From Bifidobacterium aemilianum (GTDB taxonomy: Bacteria > Actinomycetota > Actinomycetes > Actinomycetales > Bifidobacteriaceae), in NCBI RefSeq assembly GCF_003315635.1, contig NZ_PDCG01000005.1, positions 81,592 through 145,591 of the forward strand: a stretch of DNA of 64,000 bases, written 5' to 3'. A program made the translations under genes and the position numbers. Positions 37,294 to 46,004 of this stretch are shown here, piece by piece. Below the pieces are notes generated by a model. That model saw only the letters and a program-made list of their open reading frames with translations, made no database searches and was not told where the DNA came from. Within the stretch, counting starts at the first letter, position 1. The number at the start of each line of letters is the position of its first letter.

Positions 37294-37430
37294 GTGCGGA
37301 ACTGCCCCGCACAGAGGTTGCTGCGACTCATTCGGCTCTTGCGCCGAACACCTTGACCATAACACCGGCTCCCACCAGGAAAATAGCTACTGGCGATTGG
37401 GATTAGCCCTTATCGCCCAACTCCGGTTGC
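37294..37430 (-). promoter_or_regulatory. Structured 5' leader of the NCS2 permease (possible riboswitch)
   Basis: Three hairpins lie upstream of the permease on the minus strand: GGCGAT...ATCGCC with an inner GGG/CCC (37392-37417), TTCGGC/GCCGAA with a 6-base loop (37331-37348), and GTGCGG/CCGCAC (37294-37312) ending 28 bases before the ATG. Between them are unpaired purine-rich segments. I do not recognise a known purine, xanthine or ykkC class. A regulatory role is inferred from position only. Confidence 0.4.
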
Positions 37431-37872
37431 CAGGAAACATTCCGGACATATTGGGGCATCATAGGAGGAATATAATGAAAGATTAATAGGTAAATTCAGT
37501 TTTGGCCTGAAGGGCCAAGGCTGGCATCCATCCATTTGCATAGTCGCGGGAAGCAAAGGTGCCATGTCTTGCCATGTGAATCGCAAGATGGAATTCCCTG
37601 TAAATTCCTAATCCGCATCTCCACGGGCGTGTTGCCTTAAGCCAAGCCGGGACAGATCTCGGACCACCCCGATCTGATTCCCTTTCTCTCCTCCTGTTCA
37701 TAGCGCAGGAGAAATCGGCCATTATTGCGCGACTATACCCATACTGAACAACGGCCGCACATCTGCCCCCATCTCACCAGAGCAGATATGAAGAGCCCTC
37801 CCCCTCCAGTCTGCCATCAAAGCTGCCAGCAGACTGGGGGGGGGGGATATGACCTTATGCCTCAGTTACAGA
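37431..37872. other. Intergenic region with G11 tract
   Basis: No gene is supported between the permease leader and the end of the sugar operon. The right end holds an inverted repeat with a run of 11 G, annotated separately. Confidence 0.4.
37811..37846. repeat. Hairpin ending in an 11-G homopolymer
   Basis: CCAGTCTGC (about 37806-37814) pairs with GCAGACTGG (about 37829-37837), and the outer arms are C-rich and G-rich, ending in 11 consecutive G (37836-37846). It lies 27 bases beyond the stop of the last gene of the sugar operon, where a terminator would sit, but no T tract follows. The long G run should be length-unstable. Confidence 0.55.
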
Positions 37873-39264
37873 TCACTGCTCAGCCTTGGCCCACAGCGGT
37901 GAGAGGGAAGCCTCCTGCGCCCTGGATCTCCAACCGGCTCCATAGGGGCCATAGATGGTACGGATATCCACATCGACCGGGAGGGCAGGGCATTCGTTCT
38001 CACCGTTGGTGCCCCAATTGACCCATCCGGACTGGGGCCTTTGCACAATCTGGAAGGCCGCCGACGCTTGAGATGTCTGCCAGACCATACAGCGGCCCGT
38101 AGCACTGTCGTACTCGGCGCTGCAGTCCGAGGGCCCCACGAAGATGGTCTCCTCATTCGCAGCCGACACATCAACCGCCCCTTGCGGGAACAACCAGGGA
38201 CGATTATTGAGATCGGCAAGCACATGGGCCTTGGCCCTGACCTTGGCGAGGTGACGATTGAGGCTCCCATCCGCGAGCGCATGCTCCCAGTAGGAGAAGA
38301 GCCGCCAATAGAGATCCCAATGGGCATTGTCCAGATCACGGTTGAGGAGCTTTCTGAAGGCCTGGTAGCGGCTGCCATCAGGGTCGGCGGGATTGTCTTC
38401 CTCCTGGCTGGCTATGGTCTCCTTCACCTCCTCCTTCAGGCACTCGGCATATGGATCACCAGCCCGGTATGAGGCGTTGCTGTAGGAGTCGAAGCGGTCG
38501 AAGACCAGACGGCCCTGCCCACCCTCGAACTCATCTCCCACGGTGATGCAGTCCGTGACGCTTCGCCCGTTGACCCGGGTCTGGAAGGAGTCCACCTGGT
38601 AGACCCGGTCGAAGAAATCAGCATTGTGGTAGAAGGTGAAATCAACGCTGAAGTGCTTGGCCCTAAGTTCCGGCAGCAGGCCGTCGGGAATGCGGCCGGA
38701 CAGCTGGTAACGGTGGACCACCGGGCCCTCCTCCAGCACACGGATGTCGGCCACCAGGTGTTCGGGAGGGTTGATGAGACCGTTTTCCGGGGTGAAGAAG
38801 GGACCGTAGAATCCTCCGATGGCGTTGTTGCCGCTCTGCAGCAGATCCACCCCCTCCTCCTTGCGGGCGAAATGGCGTATGCCCCACTTGGATGCCCCTT
38901 CTCCACGCCCGGTGCCCCGGCACAGTTCAATATCGAAATACCCGGTATCCAACCGTCTGAAGGCATCCTCCTCCTTGGTGGAGGGAAGTGTTGCGATGCC
39001 TTGCATGTAATCGCACTCCTCTTCGGTGGGCTCACGCAAGCTGAGTCGATCGCCATCCTCAATCCTGACCATGCCGAGGTATACCGGGTGTTCCGCATCG
39101 CCTTCCGTAACAAGCCGCTGAAAGACAAGTTCCTGCCCGCCGGCGGTTATGCCCAAGAGCACAGAAGCCTGGCAGCCAGCAGGACCACGGACCCGCAAGG
39201 GCTGGGGACGCGCGTTGCTGACCCCTGGTGCGCTGATGAAGTATCGAGAGGATTCCAATTCCAT
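37873..39264 (-). CDS. Uncharacterised protein at the end of a sugar ABC operon
   Basis: Not recognised. The 463-residue soluble protein starts at ATG 39264, with AAGGAAG upstream (a GTG at 39282 has no such site). It has no signal peptide or membrane segment. The sequence looks beta-rich, with many aromatic residues: KWGIRHFARKEEG, GNNAIGGFYGPFFTPENGLI, FSVDFTFYHNADFFDRVYQV, VFDRFDSYSNASY, and a C-terminal SGWVNWGTNGENECPALPV. This resembles beta-sandwich carbohydrate-active proteins in general character only. It is 10 bases after the sugar permease gene, so it is in the operon and may process the imported sugar. Confidence 0.7.
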   Translation of the reverse strand: MELESSRYFISAPGVSNARPQPLRVRGPAGCQASVLLGITAGGQELVFQRLVTEGDAEHPVYLGMVRIEDGDRLSLREPTEEECDYMQGIATLPSTKEEDAFRRLDTGYFDIELCRGTGRGEGASKWGIRHFARKEEGVDLLQSGNNAIGGFYGPFFTPENGLINPPEHLVADIRVLEEGPVVHRYQLSGRIPDGLLPELRAKHFSVDFTFYHNADFFDRVYQVDSFQTRVNGRSVTDCITVGDEFEGGQGRLVFDRFDSYSNASYRAGDPYAECLKEEVKETIASQEEDNPADPDGSRYQAFRKLLNRDLDNAHWDLYWRLFSYWEHALADGSLNRHLAKVRAKAHVLADLNNRPWLFPQGAVDVSAANEETIFVGPSDCSAEYDSATGRCMVWQTSQASAAFQIVQRPQSGWVNWGTNGENECPALPVDVDIRTIYGPYGAGWRSRAQEASLSPLWAKAEQ

Positions 39265-39274
39265 GTCTTCTTCC

Positions 39275-40264
39275 TTAGTCACTGAGTGCGGCTGTTTTAC
39301 GCCCTAGCAGGTTGAACGAGAAGGAGTTCTGCTTGAGGCCGTCAATGAGCACGGCGATGATGATGACCACACCCTTGATGAGTTGCTGGGTGAAGAAGGG
39401 CACGTTCATCAGGACCAGGCCCGTGGTGAGCACGCCGAGGATGACGGCTCCGACCAGGGTTCCGGAGATCTTGCCCTTGCCTCCGGCCATGGAGGTTCCG
39501 CCCAGGATAGCGGCGGTGATGGCATCCATCTCATAGCCTGTTCCCGCGGTTGGCTGGGCCGAAACGACACGGGCCGCGAAGATGCAGCCAGCGAGACCGG
39601 CGCACACACCGGCGATGACATATACGGACAGCAGGACGCGCTTGACGTTGATGCCGGCCAATCGTGCGGCCTCGGGGTTGCCTCCGACCGCATAGACATG
39701 GGAGCCGAAGCGTGTCTTGTCCAGCATGACCCAGACCACGAGATACACGATGATCATGATGACGAAGGGAATGGGGACCTTCCATATATACCCGTTGCCC
39801 ACGGCCCTGAAGGAGAGGTTGTTGTCGACGATCGGCAGGCCTCCGGTAATGGTGTATGCCAGGCCCCGCAGGAAGGTCATGGTGCCCAAGGTCACGATGA
39901 AGGCGGCCAGTTTGCAATAGGCGATCAGCCAACCGTTGACGAAGCCGGCAATTGCCCCCACCAGCACGCCCAGGAGGACAGCCAGGACCGGGTTCATGCC
40001 CGACTGGGCCGCCAGTACAGCCACACAGCCGCTGACGGCGATGGTGGATCCGACGGACAGGTCGATGCCGGCCGTGATGATGACGATGGTCATACCGGCC
40101 GCCAGGATGGCGTTGATGGATATGGACCTGGCCACGTTGAAGAGGTTGCTCATGGTGCCGAAGTTGGGTGCCTTGATGAGCATGAAGACCACCAGAAGGA
40201 CCAGGACAAAGGGCATGCCGACCTTCTCCCAGATCGAGGCCCAGTCCATGTTCTTGCTTTTCAT
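39275..40264 (-). CDS. Sugar ABC transporter permease (CUT2, RbsC-like)
   Basis: Inner-membrane channel of a ribose/xylose/galactose-type importer. The 329-residue product from ATG 40264 (AAGGAG upstream) has about 9 to 10 membrane segments. RbsC-family motifs are AAGMTIVIITAGIDLSVGS, VTLGTMTFLRGLAYTITGG, GSHVYAVGGNPEAARLAGI and DAITAAILGGTSMAGGKG. The gene follows the ATPase by 17 bases. CUT2 systems usually have a single permease forming a homodimer, as here. Confidence 0.95.
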   Translation of the reverse strand: MKSKNMDWASIWEKVGMPFVLVLLVVFMLIKAPNFGTMSNLFNVARSISINAILAAGMTIVIITAGIDLSVGSTIAVSGCVAVLAAQSGMNPVLAVLLGVLVGAIAGFVNGWLIAYCKLAAFIVTLGTMTFLRGLAYTITGGLPIVDNNLSFRAVGNGYIWKVPIPFVIMIIVYLVVWVMLDKTRFGSHVYAVGGNPEAARLAGINVKRVLLSVYVIAGVCAGLAGCIFAARVVSAQPTAGTGYEMDAITAAILGGTSMAGGKGKISGTLVGAVILGVLTTGLVLMNVPFFTQQLIKGVVIIIAVLIDGLKQNSFSFNLLGRKTAALSD

Positions 40265-40281
40265 GATATATGACTCCTTTA

Positions 40282-41823
40282 TCAATTCGTCCCCGATGCC
40301 ATGGAATCCGCGGTCTGCGAGGCCGCCACCCCAGTGGCATAGGACATAACGCTTTCCTCTGTGGCCTCCTGGGAGGACAGGCAGGCGGCGATGGCTCCCT
40401 GCCGGACCACCAGGATCCTGTCGGAGATGCCAAGCACTTCAGGCAGGTCGGAGGAGATGACCAGGACGGCCTTGCCCTTGGCCGCCAAGTCGTTAATCAG
40501 CTCGTAGATCTCCTGCTTGGCTCCGACATCGACACCACGGGTGGGCTCGTCAAGGATCAGCAGCTCCGAATCCTTCAGTAGCCAGCGGGCGAAGATGGCC
40601 TTCTGCTGATTGCCTCCGGAGAGATTCGTTATGGGCGTGTGCTGCAGCCGCTTGAGTATATTGACCGACTCCATGGAAGCGACCACATCCGAGCGGAGCT
40701 TCCCCTTCGCTATGAGACGCAAGGGTGTGAGGTACTGATCGAGCGAGGAGATGGAGATGTTGTCCTCCACACTTCTCACCGGGAAGATGCTCTGGGTCTT
40801 GCGGCTTTCAGGAAGGTAGGCGACACCATGGCCTATGGCCTCCTTGGGCGACTTGAACCGGAACTCCTTGCCCTTCAGCCTGATCGTGCCGGAGGCATGG
40901 GGGTCGGCGCCGATAATGGCCCTGGCGATCTCCGTTCTGCCCGCTCCGACCAATCCGGACATGCCCACCACCTCCCCGGCATGGACCGTGAAGGACACAG
41001 CCGGGCCATCGGATTCCAGACGGAGGTCCTGAACGATCAGTTCCTCCGCGCCGACCTCCCTGGCAGGATGCTCGTAGAGCTTCTCAACCGTACGGCCCAC
41101 CATCTTGGCCACAATTTCGTTCTGGTCGGCATGGGCTATATCCTTCGTCATGACTGTGTGCCCATCACGAAGGACGGTCAGCCTATCGGCCAAGGCAAAG
41201 ACCTCCTCCATGCGATGGGATATGTAGATCAGTCCGGTACCCTGCTCACACAGCTCCTGGATGAGCCGGAACAGCTGCTCGGATTCGCCCTTGGACAGTG
41301 AGGCAGTGGGCTCGTCAAGAATCAGGATGCGGGCATGCTGGGCCAAAGCCTTGGCGATCTCCACCATCTGCTGCTCACCAACGCCCAACTCACCCAGCAT
41401 CTGCCCCGGGTCAATGGAGGCCTTGATGGGGGACAGCTTATCCAAGGCGTCCTGCCGCATCCTTTTCTTGTCGATGAGGCCGTATCGGTTCTTGGGCTCA
41501 TTGCCCAGAGCCAGATTCTCGGCCACAGTCATGGAGGGGACCACGTTGAGCTCCTGATGGATGATGGCTATGCCGTGCTCGGCCGCATCCTTGGGGGTCT
41601 CTATATCCACAGGCTCCCCATTGATGAGCACCTGCCCGGAGTCTCGTTTGAGATTGCCTGAGAGGATGTTCATCAGCGTGGATTTTCCCGCGCCGTTCTC
41701 TCCCATCAGAGCCAGCACCTCATGTTCATAAAGGTTTAGGTTAACGCTGTTGAGGACCATCACACCTGAGAAGCTCTTACGAATATCACGTATCTCAAGC
41801 AAGGGTTTCTTGGATTCCACCAT
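40282..41823 (-). CDS. Sugar ABC transporter ATP-binding protein (RbsA-like)
   Basis: Fused two-domain ATPase energising the CUT2 importer. Domain 1 has GENGAGKST, the signature LGVGEQQMVEIAKA and ILDEPTASL. Domain 2 has the degenerate P-loop GLVGAGRTE typical of RbsA, the signature LSGGNQQKAIFARW and LDEPTRGVDVG. The 513-residue length is normal. ATG 41823 is chosen for its AAGGGG site; a GTG at 41832 overlaps the binding-protein stop. The preceding gene ends 3 bases away. Confidence 0.95.
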   Translation of the reverse strand: MVESKKPLLEIRDIRKSFSGVMVLNSVNLNLYEHEVLALMGENGAGKSTLMNILSGNLKRDSGQVLINGEPVDIETPKDAAEHGIAIIHQELNVVPSMTVAENLALGNEPKNRYGLIDKKRMRQDALDKLSPIKASIDPGQMLGELGVGEQQMVEIAKALAQHARILILDEPTASLSKGESEQLFRLIQELCEQGTGLIYISHRMEEVFALADRLTVLRDGHTVMTKDIAHADQNEIVAKMVGRTVEKLYEHPAREVGAEELIVQDLRLESDGPAVSFTVHAGEVVGMSGLVGAGRTEIARAIIGADPHASGTIRLKGKEFRFKSPKEAIGHGVAYLPESRKTQSIFPVRSVEDNISISSLDQYLTPLRLIAKGKLRSDVVASMESVNILKRLQHTPITNLSGGNQQKAIFARWLLKDSELLILDEPTRGVDVGAKQEIYELINDLAAKGKAVLVISSDLPEVLGISDRILVVRQGAIAACLSSQEATEESVMSYATGVAASQTADSMASGTN

Positions 41824-41825
41824 CC

Positions 41826-42785
41826 TCACCACCCCTTGTAATCCTTGACGCTATCACGGGTGACCATGACGCTGGGAATAAGGATGGTCGACTTCTTGGG
41901 AGCCTTGCCCTCGACGGTATCCTGGCCGTACTTGACAGCCTGACGGACCATCTCGGCAGGATTCTGGGTGGCTGTACCGACGAAGGGGGAACCGTCGCGT
42001 TTGAGTTCATCGACGGCCTGGGGGCTTCCATCCACCCCCGTCACGACGATGTCCTTCTGGCGGCCAGCCTGCTCCACAGCCAGGGATGCGCCCAGAGCCG
42101 ATGGGTCGTTCATGCCGAAGATACCCTGGACATCCTTGTTGGCGGTCAACATGTCGGTGGTGACTGTCAGGCCCGTGGCCCTATCATTCTTGGATGCCTG
42201 CTGGCCGACCACCTTGATGCCAGGCGTCTTCTTCAGCGCCTGCTTACAGCCCTTGATGCGGTCTGTGATGGTCTGGATGGGGGTTCCATCGACGATGAGG
42301 ATGTTGCCCTTGCCGCCAAGCCGCTCAGCCAGGTATTCGCAGGACTTCTCACCGGCCTGTACGCCATCGGTGGTGACCACAGCGTTCGCCCCCTTGGCGG
42401 GGGTGTCGACGGCGACCACGATGATGCCGGCATCACGGGCCCTCGTGATGGCGGGCTGCAGACCGTTCTCATCAACCGCCGAGACAATGATCAGGTCGAC
42501 GTTCTGCTCAATGAAGGAGGAGATCTGATTGTCCTGGGTGGCCAGGTCCAGCTGGGCGTCCTGCACGTTGAGCTTGGCACCGATCTTCTTGGCCTGAACC
42601 TTGGCCTGCTTGTCCATGGAGGAGAAGAAGGGATTGGACATATCCTGGACCATCAGTCCGATGCTCTTGATCTCGGTGCGGGTGTTCACTGCCTTATGCT
42701 CCTCGTCGCCATTGCTGCATCCAGACAAGAGCATGGTTCCCGCCAGCAGGGCGGACAAGGCCGCAACAATCTTCTTGGTTTTCAT
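41826..42785 (-). CDS. Sugar ABC transporter substrate-binding lipoprotein (RbsB-like)
   Basis: Surface lipoprotein that captures the sugar. The 319-residue product starts at ATG 42785 after AAAGGAAA. It has a signal peptide ending in the lipobox LLSGC, then the periplasmic-binding-protein fold of the LacI-like type: IGLMVQDMSNPFFSSMDKQA, QISSFIEQNVDLIIVSAVD, VAVDTPAKGANAVVTTD and GIFGMNDPSALGASLAVEQAG. The pentose/hexose class of ligand is likely, but the exact sugar is unknown. Confidence 0.95.
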   Translation of the reverse strand: MKTKKIVAALSALLAGTMLLSGCSNGDEEHKAVNTRTEIKSIGLMVQDMSNPFFSSMDKQAKVQAKKIGAKLNVQDAQLDLATQDNQISSFIEQNVDLIIVSAVDENGLQPAITRARDAGIIVVAVDTPAKGANAVVTTDGVQAGEKSCEYLAERLGGKGNILIVDGTPIQTITDRIKGCKQALKKTPGIKVVGQQASKNDRATGLTVTTDMLTANKDVQGIFGMNDPSALGASLAVEQAGRQKDIVVTGVDGSPQAVDELKRDGSPFVGTATQNPAEMVRQAVKYGQDTVEGKAPKKSTILIPSVMVTRDSVKDYKGW

Positions 42786-42805
42786 TGTGTTTCCTTTCGA
42801 TATAC

Positions 42806-42822
42806 CGAACAGCCTTTGTTCG
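42806..42822. promoter_or_regulatory. Inverted repeat between lacI and the binding-protein gene
   Basis: CGAACA and TGTTCG form a perfect 6-base inverted repeat with a 5-base spacer, 20 bases upstream of the binding-protein ATG and close to the lacI stop codon. It could be a regulator site or a small processing hairpin that sets transporter expression above lacI. Weak evidence. Confidence 0.35.
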
Positions 42823-42838
42823 ATATGTCTTGCGCCCA

Positions 42839-43909
42839 TCAACTCGTATGAGCTGGGCAACCACAGGACTCCCTTATTCTCAGGGATGCCCTCATGGTCT
42901 GATGGATGGGTTTCGACGACTCTGCCGACCCCTCCCCTGACTGGTATACCTCCTGTTCTCCTTCGATGAGGGTAAGTAGATGGTCAGCCGCCTTGCTGCC
43001 GATTCCATAGGAATCCTCGGCGACCAGGGTGATGCCCGGAGAGATGAGATCCGACCAGGTGAAGTCATCGAAAGCCACCAAGGCCATATCCTGTGGAATT
43101 GAAAGCCTCCTCTGGCTGAATGCCTTCATCAGACCGAGAAGAATGGGGTTGTTGCCCGCTATGACCACATCGGGAAGTTCCTTGTGGCCGCGAAGGTAAC
43201 GGTCAATCTGCATCTTGGCGGACCCCTGATCGTTGCCGCATTCCAGGACCTCGATCTGAGCGCCACATGCCTGGGCGGCAGCCTTGAGCCCCTCCTCTCG
43301 CACATAGCGGCTATTCCAGACCGAGGGGTAGATGACCAGCAGCCAGCGCTTGAAGTGGTGATGGGCCAGGTGGTCGCCAAGCTTGGCTGAGGCATCGACG
43401 TTGTCGGTGGTCACATAGGAGAAATCCTCGGCGGCATCGCCGGGCACGGAATCCACGAAGACGACCGGCACCCTCCAGTCGTGAAGCCTTTTGCGGCTGA
43501 CGTCACTGAGGGCCAGGGTGGAGATGATCCCGCCCGGCCGATTCTCCATGACCTGCTGTAGAAGTTCCTGCTCGCTGCTTTCCTCATACCGCCCGTTGAC
43601 GGCCATATCAGCAATCAACAGGTTCTCTCCCCGGGCCTGGAATACACTTTCGATGCCGGAGATCAGATCCAGATAGTAGGGGTTCGACATGCCTGCCGTC
43701 AGTAGGGTCACCGACCGGTGGACCCCCCTTCGCAAGTCGCGGGCGTTGGCGTTGGGAATGTATCCCAAGGAATCAGCCGTCTCCAGGACATGGGCCCGGG
43801 TCTTGTCGGAAACCCCACTGAGACCGTTGATGGCACGCGAAACCGTGTAGATCGACAGGTCCAGTTCCTTGGCCAGGTCAGTGAGAGTAACGCCTACTTT
43901 TTTCTTCAT
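42839..43909 (-). CDS. LacI-family transcriptional regulator of the sugar operon
   Basis: Represses or activates the downstream sugar importer in response to a sugar ligand. The 356-residue product has the helix-turn-helix at the N-terminus (VTLTDLAKELDLSIYTVSRAINGLSGVSDKTR) with the hinge near residues 50-60, then the sugar-binding core with SLGYIPNANARDLRRG and VIAGNNPILLGLMKAF. It is the first gene of the lacI-binding protein-ATPase-permease-unknown run. A palindrome just upstream of its start suggests autoregulation. Confidence 0.95.
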   Translation of the reverse strand: MKKKVGVTLTDLAKELDLSIYTVSRAINGLSGVSDKTRAHVLETADSLGYIPNANARDLRRGVHRSVTLLTAGMSNPYYLDLISGIESVFQARGENLLIADMAVNGRYEESSEQELLQQVMENRPGGIISTLALSDVSRKRLHDWRVPVVFVDSVPGDAAEDFSYVTTDNVDASAKLGDHLAHHHFKRWLLVIYPSVWNSRYVREEGLKAAAQACGAQIEVLECGNDQGSAKMQIDRYLRGHKELPDVVIAGNNPILLGLMKAFSQRRLSIPQDMALVAFDDFTWSDLISPGITLVAEDSYGIGSKAADHLLTLIEGEQEVYQSGEGSAESSKPIHQTMRASLRIRESCGCPAHTS

Positions 43910-43918
43910 CGAATTTCC

Positions 43919-43928
43919 TAAACGTTTA
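43919..43928. promoter_or_regulatory. LacI-type operator upstream of lacI
   Basis: TAAACGTTTA is a perfect 10-base palindrome with the central CG typical of LacI-family operators. It lies 10 bases before the lacI start in an AT-rich stretch, a good position for autorepression of the whole operon. Confidence 0.6.
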
Positions 43929-44009
43929 TTTTACTGATGAAATAATTTTATGTCCTATTGACCCTTCAGTCAAATTCTTTGGGCCGACACAGGCCGGCGG
44001 GCGGCGAAC

Positions 44010-44789
44010 TCAGCCGAAACGGCCGGAGATGTAGCGCTCGGCCTCCTCGTTCTGGGGGTTGTTGAACATGGTGGTGGTGTCCGCGAAGTACTCCAGGTGG
44101 CCTGGCTTGCCCACGGCCTTGAGGTTGAAGAAGGCCGTGTAGTCGGCGATGCGGGCGGCCTGTTGCATGTTGTGGGTGACTATCACGATGGTGTAGTCGT
44201 GCTTGAGCTCGTTGATCAGGTCCTCCACGGCCAGGGTGGAGATGGGGTCCAGGGCCGAGCAGGGCTCATCCATGAGCAGGACCTGGGGGTGGACGGCTAC
44301 CGCCCGGGCGATGCAGAGCCGCTGCTGCTGACCTCCCGACAGGCCCACACCCGGCTTGTTCAGGCGGTCCTTGACCTCATTCCAGAGGTTGGCTCCACGC
44401 AGGGCCCATTCGACCAGGTCGTCGGCGTCTGACTTGGAAATCTTACGGTTGTTGAGCCTCACCCCTGCCAGGACATTCTCCCGTATGGACATGGTTGGGA
44501 AGGGATTGGCCCGCTGGAAGACCATGCCCACGTCACGCCGGACAGCCACAGGGTCCACGCGCTTGCCGTAGAGGTCACGCCCCTCCAGCAGGACCTTGCC
44601 GGTGATATGGGCTCCGGGAATGATCTCATGCATGCGGTCCAGGGTCCGCAGGACGGTGGACTTGCCGCAACCGGAGGGGCCGATGAAGGCGGTGACCTGG
44701 TTTGATTGGATGTTCAGGTTCACATCCTCCACGGCCTTGAAATCGCCGTAGAAGATGTTCAGATGCTCGATGTCGATCCGCTGTCCCAT
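44010..44789 (-). CDS. pstB: Phosphate ABC transporter ATP-binding protein
   Basis: ATPase of the high-affinity phosphate importer. The 259-residue product has GPSGCGKST (Walker A), [14 protein letters not shown] (signature) and [13 protein letters not shown] (Walker B), plus the PstB-specific stretch [24 protein letters not shown]. It ends the pstSCAB run, 90 bases after pstA, the only gap in that operon. No phoU follows; the next gene is the unrelated lacI. Confidence 0.97.
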   Translation of the reverse strand: MGQRIDIEHLNIFYGDFKAVEDVNLNIQSNQVTAFIGPSGCGKSTVLRTLDRMHEIIPGAHITGKVLLEGRDLYGKRVDPVAVRRDVGMVFQRANPFPTMSIRENVLAGVRLNNRKISKSDADDLVEWALRGANLWNEVKDRLNKPGVGLSGGQQQRLCIARAVAVHPQVLLMDEPCSALDPISTLAVEDLINELKHDYTIVIVTHNMQQAARIADYTAFFNLKAVGKPGHLEYFADTTTMFNNPQNEEAERYISGRFG

Positions 44790-44879
44790 TGCTACCTCTC
44801 CGCCCTACTGCTGCTTGCTGTACTGCTCGTCATATCCTGCCCCATGGCCTTGTCTGCAACCATCTTCCCCACTCCCCCG

Positions 44880-46004
44880 CTAGCGCTCCGTCTTGACCGA
44901 GAAGACCCGGGCCACCAGGCGGCCGATCAGGTTCAGGACCAGGACCAGGATGATGAGGGTCAGGGCCGCGGCCCAAGCCCGTTCCATGGGGATGCTGCTG
45001 ACACAGCCCGCCCCGCCGTCCGCCGGGCAGGTGACCGTGAGCTTGCTGTATTCCTGGTATACGTATACCGGCAGGGTGGTCATCTGGCCGGAGAAGAGGT
45101 TGAGGTTGGTGGAGGAGATGAAGCCGGCCGTCATGAGCAGGGGTGCGGTCTCACCGATGACTCGGGCGATGGCCAGGATCACACCGGATACGATGCCGGG
45201 CAGGGCCGTCCGCAAGACGATCTTGGTGATGGTCCGCTGCTTGGTGACGCCCAAGGCATAGGCGGCCTCACGTAGGTCGCCCGGCACGATCCGCAGCATC
45301 TCCTCGCTGGACTTGACCACGGTGGGGATCATCAGCAGGGAGAGAGCCACCGACCCCTCAAAACCATTGATGGTGCCGGGGCCGAAGACGATGGAGAACA
45401 TGGAGAAGGCGAAGAGGCCGGCCACAATGGAGGGAATGCCAGACATCACGTCGACCAGGAGCGAGATGGCCCGTGCCAGACGACCCCCGTGGGCGTATTC
45501 AACCAGGTAGACCGCGCACATCAGGCCGATGGGCACGGAGATGACCATGGCCCCCAGGGTGACCTCCAGGGTGCCGATGATGGCGTGCTCGATGCCACCG
45601 TAGCCGCCGGATGGGGTCTGCAAGCCGCCGATGACACCTGACATGTTGTAGGTCAGGAAGTTCCAGTTGAGGCGTTTGATGCCGGCCGCCAGGGTGGTCC
45701 ACAGAACCGAGATCAGCGGTATCAGCGCCATCAGGAAGGCCAGGAAGACCAGGACCCGCATGAGCAGGTCCTTGCGCTTGCGGGCCGCGATGAAGGAACG
45801 GGTGGGCTTGAACTTGTCGAAGTCGATGACCGGGGCGGCGTCGTCGGTTCCCGAAGGCTGTACCCGGTTGGGCTGGCCGCCCCCGGCAGTCGCCACGGCT
45901 TGCCGCCTGGCTTGGTCGGGCATAGCCTTGTCGGCATCCGCGACCCCACCCACGGCAAGCTCTTGGGACTGCCCTGGCAGCCGTTGATCGCGCCTGTCGC
46001 TCAC
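44880..46004 (-). CDS. pstA: Phosphate ABC transporter permease PstA
   Basis: One of two channel subunits of the phosphate importer. The 374-residue product has a hydrophilic N-terminal extension of about 75 residues, then six membrane segments and the EAA-type loop EEMLRIVPGDLREAAYALGV. Near the end SIPMERAWAAALTLI precedes the last segment. Its start overlaps the pstC stop by 4 bases (translational coupling). Confidence 0.95.
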   Translation of the reverse strand: MSDRRDQRLPGQSQELAVGGVADADKAMPDQARRQAVATAGGGQPNRVQPSGTDDAAPVIDFDKFKPTRSFIAARKRKDLLMRVLVFLAFLMALIPLISVLWTTLAAGIKRLNWNFLTYNMSGVIGGLQTPSGGYGGIEHAIIGTLEVTLGAMVISVPIGLMCAVYLVEYAHGGRLARAISLLVDVMSGIPSIVAGLFAFSMFSIVFGPGTINGFEGSVALSLLMIPTVVKSSEEMLRIVPGDLREAAYALGVTKQRTITKIVLRTALPGIVSGVILAIARVIGETAPLLMTAGFISSTNLNLFSGQMTTLPVYVYQEYSKLTVTCPADGGAGCVSSIPMERAWAAALTLIILVLVLNLIGRLVARVFSVKTER

